Assembly (NCBI RefSeq): GCF_000826105.1
Contig: NZ_CCYK01000005.1
Span: 310,001 to 374,000 of the forward strand
Direction: 5' to 3'
Source of the DNA: Pseudomonas massiliensis
Lineage (GTDB): Bacteria > Pseudomonadota > Gammaproteobacteria > Pseudomonadales > Pseudomonadaceae
Length of the DNA stretch: 64,000 nucleotides
Part shown: in pieces, positions 59,802-64,000 of the stretch
Layout of the letters: the number at the start of each line of letters is the position of its first letter
Position numbering within the stretch: position 1 is the stretch's first letter
Made by a program: the position numbers and the translations under genes
Notes under the pieces: model-generated
The model's input: only the letters and a program-made list of their open reading frames with translations
What the model was told of the DNA's origin: nothing
The model's database searches: none

Positions 59802-60290
59802 ATGCGTACCCAACATCAAAGCAAGCGCGAGCTTGACAGGATTGACCGCAACATCCTGCGACTGTTGCAAGCCGACGGGCGTTTGTCCTTCACCGAGCTT
59901 GGGGAGAAAGTGGGGCTTTCGACCACGCCCTGTACCGAGCGGGTGCGCCGGCTCGAGCGCGAGGGGATCATCATGGGCTATTACGCCCGCCTCAACCCTC
60001 AGCACTTGAAGGGTAGCCTGCTGGTGTTCGTAGAGATCAGCCTGGACTACAAGTCAGGCGATACCTTCGAGGAGTTCCGCCGCGCGGTGTTGAAACTGCC
60101 CCATGTGCTGGAGTGCCATCTCGTCTCGGGTGACTTCGACTACCTGGTCAAGGCGCGGATTTCCGAGATGGCTTCCTACCGCAAACTGCTCGGCGACATC
60201 CTGCTCAAGCTACCCCATGTGCGGGAATCGAAAAGCTACATCGTGATGGAAGAGGTAAAAGAAAGCCTCACGCTCCCGGTGCCGGACTGA
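59802..60290 (+). CDS. lrp: Lrp-family regulator (DadR)
   Basis: A 162-residue leucine-responsive regulator: N-terminal HTH (LDRIDRNILRLLQADGRLSFTELGEKVGLSTTPCTERVRRLEREGII) and C-terminal RAM domain (VFVEISLDYKSGDTFEEFRRAVLKLPHVLECHLVSGDFDYLVKARISEMASYRKLL). In Pseudomonas this copy, also called DadR, activates dadAX in response to alanine. The 154-base divergent region towards dadA is the expected binding zone. Confidence 0.95.
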   Translation: MRTQHQSKRELDRIDRNILRLLQADGRLSFTELGEKVGLSTTPCTERVRRLEREGIIMGYYARLNPQHLKGSLLVFVEISLDYKSGDTFEEFRRAVLKLPHVLECHLVSGDFDYLVKARISEMASYRKLLGDILLKLPHVRESKSYIVMEEVKESLTLPVPD

Positions 60291-60339
60291 ACAACGCCTT
60301 CACAATGTTAAATTTACCTAACACCCAGATCGGTTCGCC

Positions 60340-61647
60340 ATGCCAAATTCAGTAGCACTTCCTTCGGACCTCCATCCGGCGTCCTACTATGCTGCCACTC
60401 GCTTGCCTCATCCGTATTATCGGGCATTGCAGGGGCATCTGGAGGTGGACGTTTGCATCGTGGGCGCCGGATTCAGTGGGCTCAACACGGCGATCGAACT
60501 GGCTGAGCGCGGCTTGAGCGTGGCTGTGCTCGAAGCCCGAACCATCGGTTGGGGCGCGTCCGGGCGCAACGGCGGGCAGCTGATTCGAGGCGTCGGCCAT
60601 GAAGTCGAGCAGTTCGAGCCCTTGCTCGGGCATGAGGGAGTGCGTCAGCTTAAACAGATGGGCCTTGAAGCGGTGGATATCGTACGCCAGCGCATCGAGA
60701 CACACCGACTGGACTGCGACCTTACCTGGGGCTATTGCGACCTGGCGAATACGCCACGTCAGTTCGAAGCCTTCGCCGATGAGATCACCGAGCTGCGCGG
60801 GCTGGGCTACCGCCATGCGCTGGAGCTGGTCACCCCTGCACAACTTCCCCAAGTCGTCGGTTCGAACCGCTACGCAGGCGGGCTGGTGGACATGGGGTCG
60901 GGGCACCTCCATCCTTTGAACCTGGCCCAGGGCGAGGCTGCGCTTGCCAGCCGACTCGGCGTCGAGCTGTTCGAGCGTTCGCCAGTCACCGGCATCGACC
61001 ATGGGCCCAAGGTCAAGGTGAGGACCGCTCAAGGCAGCGTTGAAGCGGGCACCCTGGTGCTGGCCTGCAACGCCTACCTCAATGACCTCAATCCTGAATT
61101 GGGCGGAAAGATACTGCCCGCGGGCAGCTATATCATCGCTACCGAGCCCCTTGGCGAATCCGTGGCCCGGCAAGTTTCTCCGCGCAACCTGGCCATGTGC
61201 GACCAACGCGTGACCGTCGACTATTTCCGGCTGACGGCGGACCGGCGCCTGCTGTTCGGGGGCGCTTGCCACTATTCCGGGCGGGACCCGAAGGACATCG
61301 CCCGCTACATGCGGCCCAAGATGCTCAAGGTATTCCCGCAGCTGGAGCGGGCGCGCATCGACTACCAATGGGCCGGGATGATCGGCATCGGCGCCAATCG
61401 CCTTCCACAGATCGGCCGCCTGGCCGAACATCCCAATGTGTTCTATGCCCAGGCCTACGCAGGCCACGGCTTGAATGCGACTCACCTGGCCGGTAGGCTG
61501 CTGGGTCAGGCCATTACCGGCCAGGTAGGCGGCGGCTTCGAACTCTTTGCCCGTGTGCCTCATATCACCTTCCCTGGCGGCAAGCATCTGCGTTCCCCAT
61601 TGCTGGCGCTGGGAATGCTGTGGCATCGCTTGAAGGAACTGATTTGA
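60340..61647 (+). CDS. FAD-dependent amine oxidase, PuuB/PauB type
   Basis: A 435-residue DAO-family oxidase resembling gamma-glutamylputrescine oxidase: ASYYAATRLPHPYYRALQGHLEVDVCIVGAGFSGLNTAIELAERGLSVAVLEA, GWGASGRNGGQLIRG, and C-terminal QWAGMIGIGANRLPQIGRLAEHPNVFYAQAYAGHGLNATHLAGRLL. With pauR nearby, a role in polyamine breakdown is likely (PauB-like). It follows lrp by 49 bases and ends two bases before the convergent DUF1127 gene. Confidence 0.9.
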   Translation: MPNSVALPSDLHPASYYAATRLPHPYYRALQGHLEVDVCIVGAGFSGLNTAIELAERGLSVAVLEARTIGWGASGRNGGQLIRGVGHEVEQFEPLLGHEGVRQLKQMGLEAVDIVRQRIETHRLDCDLTWGYCDLANTPRQFEAFADEITELRGLGYRHALELVTPAQLPQVVGSNRYAGGLVDMGSGHLHPLNLAQGEAALASRLGVELFERSPVTGIDHGPKVKVRTAQGSVEAGTLVLACNAYLNDLNPELGGKILPAGSYIIATEPLGESVARQVSPRNLAMCDQRVTVDYFRLTADRRLLFGGACHYSGRDPKDIARYMRPKMLKVFPQLERARIDYQWAGMIGIGANRLPQIGRLAEHPNVFYAQAYAGHGLNATHLAGRLLGQAITGQVGGGFELFARVPHITFPGGKHLRSPLLALGMLWHRLKELI

Positions 61648-61649
61648 CG

Positions 61650-61877
61650 TCATTCCCGCCAGAACGGCTTCGTGCCTTCTTCCCACTGCTGGCCACGACT
61701 CAAGCCTACGTCCGCCAACTCGGCATCGGTCAACTCCAGAAGTAGCCGCCGTGTTTCCCAGCGGTGGCGCCAAAGCGGCCAGCCGCGCAAAGCCAGGGAG
61801 GCGGGCCGAACCTTGTCGGCAGTGGGTGCCAACCGGTCATCCTTGAGCCATATACGCACATCGGTGAAGCCGTTCAC
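61650..61877 (-). CDS. DUF1127 (YjiS-like) small protein, GTG start
   Basis: A 75-residue protein whose C-terminal half is a DUF1127 domain (LWRHRWETRRLLLELTDAELADVGLSRGQQWEEGTKPFW). Arg-rich DUF1127 proteins often act in RNA handling or phosphate/carbon adaptation, but the role here is unknown. The start is GTG at 61877, preceded by a very strong SD (AAGGAGG, six bases away); the open frame extends 25 codons further without an SD. Confidence 0.9.
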   Translation of the reverse strand: MNGFTDVRIWLKDDRLAPTADKVRPASLALRGWPLWRHRWETRRLLLELTDAELADVGLSRGQQWEEGTKPFWRE

Positions 61878-61934
61878 GGGGCACCTCCTTCTCCTGCATC
61901 CGTGCCACCAGCATGGGCCGTACAAGCGAATCAT

Positions 61935-61973
61935 TACAGATTCAAAATCCAACTATCTTTTCCATACAGATTC
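61935..61973 (+). promoter_or_regulatory. Direct repeats upstream of the MocR-type regulator
   Basis: TACAGATTC occurs at 61935-61943 and 61965-61973, exactly 30 bases (about three helical turns) apart and ending 18 bases before the regulator's ATG. Outer bases gcgaatc (61926-61932) and gattcgc (61969-61975) also form an inverted repeat. MocR/GntR regulators often bind such arrays, so autoregulation is likely. Confidence 0.55.
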
Positions 61974-61990
61974 GCTAGATTGGGTTCTGA

Positions 61991-63481
61991 ATGCTGGAAA
62001 AATTCGAAATCTGTACTGGCCGGCCAAGCAAGCCCCGCCTGGAGTATGCCGTGACGCTCTACATGAACCTGGCCCGCCTGCTAGAAGATCGCATCGAGCA
62101 AGGGCTCTATCGGCCTGGCGACCGGCTGCCCTCCGTCCGCACCTTGAGCACCGAGCACGGGGTGAGCTTGAGTACCGTCCAACAGGCGTATCGCCTGCTT
62201 GAAGACAATGGACTGGCCTCGCCCAGGCCCAAGTCAGGCTACTTCGTGTCCAGCAAGACGCTGCCGGCTTTGCCAGTGGTTGCCCGCCCCGCGCAGCGCC
62301 CCGTAGACATTTCCCAATGGGACCAGGTGGTGGAACTGGTGCGCAGCACACCGCGCAAAGATATCGTGCAATTGGGCCGCGGCATGCCGGATGTTACCGC
62401 CGCCACCCTTAAACCTTTGTTGCGCGGCCTGGCGCAACTGAGTCGGCGCCAGGACATGCCAGGGCTCTACTACGATACGGTCTACGGGACCGAAGCCCTG
62501 CGCGAGCAGATCGCCCGCGTGATGGTGGATTCCGGATGCCGCCTGGGCGCGGCAGACCTGGTAGTGACCACAGGTTGCCACGAGGCATTGTCCAGCAGCG
62601 TGCGCGCCATCTGCGAGCCCGGAGACATCGTGGCGGTGGACTCACCCAGCTTCTTCGGCGCCATGCAAACGCTCAAAGGCCTTGGCATGAAGGCCTTGGA
62701 GATCCCCACGGACCCGCTCACGGGCATCAGCCTGGAGGCGTTGGAACTGGCACTGGAACAGTGGCCGATCAAGGTCATTCAGTTGACCCCCAATTGCAAC
62801 AACCCTTTCGGCTACATCATGCCCGAGGGGCGTAAGCGCCAGCTGTTGACCCTGGCTCAGCGCTTCGACGTAGCCATCATCGAAGACGATGTCTATGGCG
62901 ACCTGGCCTATACCTACCCTCGCCCGCGCACGATCAAATCCTTCGACACGGACGGCCGGGTCCTGTTGTGCAGCTCTTTTTCCAAGACCCTCGCACCCGG
63001 CTTGCGGGTGGGCTGGGTAGCGCCCGGTCGTTACCTTGAACGAGTACTGCACATGAAATACATTGGCACCGGCAGTACCGCCACCCAACCCCAATTGGCG
63101 ATCGCGGACTTCATCGAGGGTGGGCATTACGAGCCGCACCTACGCCGGATGCGCGCTCAATATCAGCGCAGCCGAGACCAGATGACCGACTGGGTGCGCC
63201 GCTATTTCCCGGCCAGCACCCGGGCGAGCCGCCCCCAGGGAGGCTTCATGCTCTGGATTGAACTGCCGGAAGGCTTCGACACCCAGCAGTTGAACCAGGT
63301 GCTGCTCGGCAAGGGAGTCCAGATTGCCGTAGGGAGTATCTTTTCCGCCTCCGGGAAATTCCGTAATTGCCTGAGGATGAACTTCGCGTCCCGGCCTACC
63401 CCGGCGCTCGAAGCCGCGGTTCGCCTGGTAGGTGAGGCAGCCGTCGAATTACTGGCAGGGCTACCGCCCAGCTGTGAGTAA
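61991..63481 (+). CDS. MocR-type PLP-dependent transcriptional regulator
   Basis: A 496-residue fusion of a GntR-type winged helix (LARLLEDRIEQGLYRPGDRLPSVRTLSTEHGVSLSTVQQAYRLLEDNGLASPRPKSGYFV) and a class I aminotransferase domain (NPFGYIMPEGRKRQLLTLAQRFDVAIIEDDVYGDLAY; PLP lysine in SSFSKTLAPGLRVGWV). The fold is complete, so it should bind PLP and sense an amino compound. It lies 113 bases upstream-divergent from the DUF1127 gene, and the polyamine genes are close by. Confidence 0.93.
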   Translation: MLEKFEICTGRPSKPRLEYAVTLYMNLARLLEDRIEQGLYRPGDRLPSVRTLSTEHGVSLSTVQQAYRLLEDNGLASPRPKSGYFVSSKTLPALPVVARPAQRPVDISQWDQVVELVRSTPRKDIVQLGRGMPDVTAATLKPLLRGLAQLSRRQDMPGLYYDTVYGTEALREQIARVMVDSGCRLGAADLVVTTGCHEALSSSVRAICEPGDIVAVDSPSFFGAMQTLKGLGMKALEIPTDPLTGISLEALELALEQWPIKVIQLTPNCNNPFGYIMPEGRKRQLLTLAQRFDVAIIEDDVYGDLAYTYPRPRTIKSFDTDGRVLLCSSFSKTLAPGLRVGWVAPGRYLERVLHMKYIGTGSTATQPQLAIADFIEGGHYEPHLRRMRAQYQRSRDQMTDWVRRYFPASTRASRPQGGFMLWIELPEGFDTQQLNQVLLGKGVQIAVGSIFSASGKFRNCLRMNFASRPTPALEAAVRLVGEAAVELLAGLPPSCE

Positions 63482-63536
63482 CTTTTTCAGCGCAACGGCG
63501 GTCATAAGGCCACCAAGTACGCCGCATGAGCACACC

Positions 63537-64000
63537 ATGGTCGTCACTGCCCGCCTCCTGGCTGCGTTCTGGCTTAGCCTCATGCTCGCCGGATGCGCGG
63601 GCCAGGTGCCCGCGCCGGTATCAAGCGAAAGGATCCCGGCGGAACAATCACCCTTCGGTCGATCAGTACTGCAACAGGCCAGCGCCCACCCGGGGATGTC
63701 CGGGTTCCGCCTGTTGCCGGACAGTGGCGAAGCCTTCCGCGCCCGCGCCGAGCTGATTCGTAATGCCCGCACCAGCCTGGACCTGCAGTATTACATCGTG
63801 CACGACGGCCTCAGCACCCGAACGCTGATGCGTGAGGTATTGGACGCCGCTGACCGTGGCGTGCGGGTGCGCATCCTGCTCGACGATACGACCAGCGACG
63901 ACCTGGAAGACCTGCTCGGCACGGTCGCCAGCCATCCCAACATCAAGGTGCGGTTGTTCAACCCTACCCACCTGGGTCGCGGTATTGGCGTCACTCGGCA
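63537..64000 (+). CDS. Phospholipase D-like lipoprotein (3' end outside window)
   Basis: Open to the window edge, about 154 residues. MVVTARLLAAFWLSLMLAGC is a lipoprotein signal with lipobox LAGC. The mature part (GFRLLPDSGEAFRARAELIRNARTSLDLQYYIVHDGLSTRTLMREVLDAADRGVRVRILLDD) is the beginning of a PLD/cardiolipin-synthase-like domain of the YmdC type; the HKD motifs would come later. An overlapping ATG at 63525 is in another frame. Function unknown, probably in envelope lipid metabolism. Confidence 0.85.
   Translation, partial: MVVTARLLAAFWLSLMLAGCAGQVPAPVSSERIPAEQSPFGRSVLQQASAHPGMSGFRLLPDSGEAFRARAELIRNARTSLDLQYYIVHDGLSTRTLMREVLDAADRGVRVRILLDDTTSDDLEDLLGTVASHPNIKVRLFNPTHLGRGIGVTR

Noticed and set aside
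60349..61773. 474-codon minus-strand open frame
   Set aside because: Antisense to the FAD oxidase gene; no recognisable domain.

Overview
The window is a piece of a Pseudomonas chromosome. It is GC-rich, and the order of housekeeping genes (rho-trxA-ppx-ppk; algP-FKBP-algQ-dsbH-hemYXDC-algR-argH; cyaA-cyaY-lptM-lysA-dapF-xerC; sutA-yjbQ-amtB-glnK-ubiK-yifB; rep-xpt; pauR-alr-ridA-dadA-lrp) is the one I know from Pseudomonas. The L-pipecolate/2-aminoadipate genes (amaA, amaB, hglS) point towards the P. putida side of the genus, but I cannot fix the species. I found no tRNA, rRNA, CRISPR array, IS element or prophage structural gene.

Layout. 1-7.1 kb: rho (cut by the window edge), trxA, the convergent polyphosphate genes ppx and ppk with a Pho box upstream of ppk, then DedA and LysE membrane proteins. 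7.1-11.7 kb: a YheS-type ABC-F ATPase, a TIGR02444 protein, the H1-like AlgP, an FKBP isomerase and the anti-sigma factor AlgQ. 11.8-17.5 kb: dsbH (with an altered active site), hemY-hemX-hemD-hemC and algR; the kinase gene fimS/algZ that normally follows algR is absent. 17.9-28.1 kb: argH with two small genes, cyaA, DUF1289, cyaY, lptM, and the lysine/cell-wall/recombination run lysA-dapF-DUF484-xerC-HAD. 28.1-31.6 kb: sutA, yjbQ, and amtB/glnK behind a sigma-54 promoter with an NtrC site, then ubiK.

31.7-40.4 kb is the accessory-looking part. Four unrelated genes (LysR regulator, Tat-type dienelactone hydrolase, Nudix hydrolase, membrane diguanylate cyclase) sit between ubiK and yifB. Beyond yifB lies a tight two-gene operon encoding a YejK/NdpA-like nucleoid-associated protein and an unrecognised protein with C-terminal membrane helices, preceded by a near-ideal LexA (SOS) box. 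Next to it is a CTX-M-like class A beta-lactamase. The SOS-controlled pair is the best candidate in this window for an undescribed system.

40.4-44.9 kb holds amaA-amaB divergent from hglS, covering steps from L-pipecolate to 2-aminoadipate and from 2-oxoadipate to 2-hydroxyglutarate. 45-51.3 kb: a chemoreceptor behind a FliA-type promoter, a LysR/MATE divergent pair and a GGDEF-EAL protein. 51.6-64 kb: rep-xpt, an acetyl-CoA hydrolase/transferase family protein, pauR, the alanine catabolic genes alr-ridA-dadA with the divergent lrp, a PuuB-type oxidase, a DUF1127 protein, a MocR-type regulator and the start of a phospholipase D-like lipoprotein.
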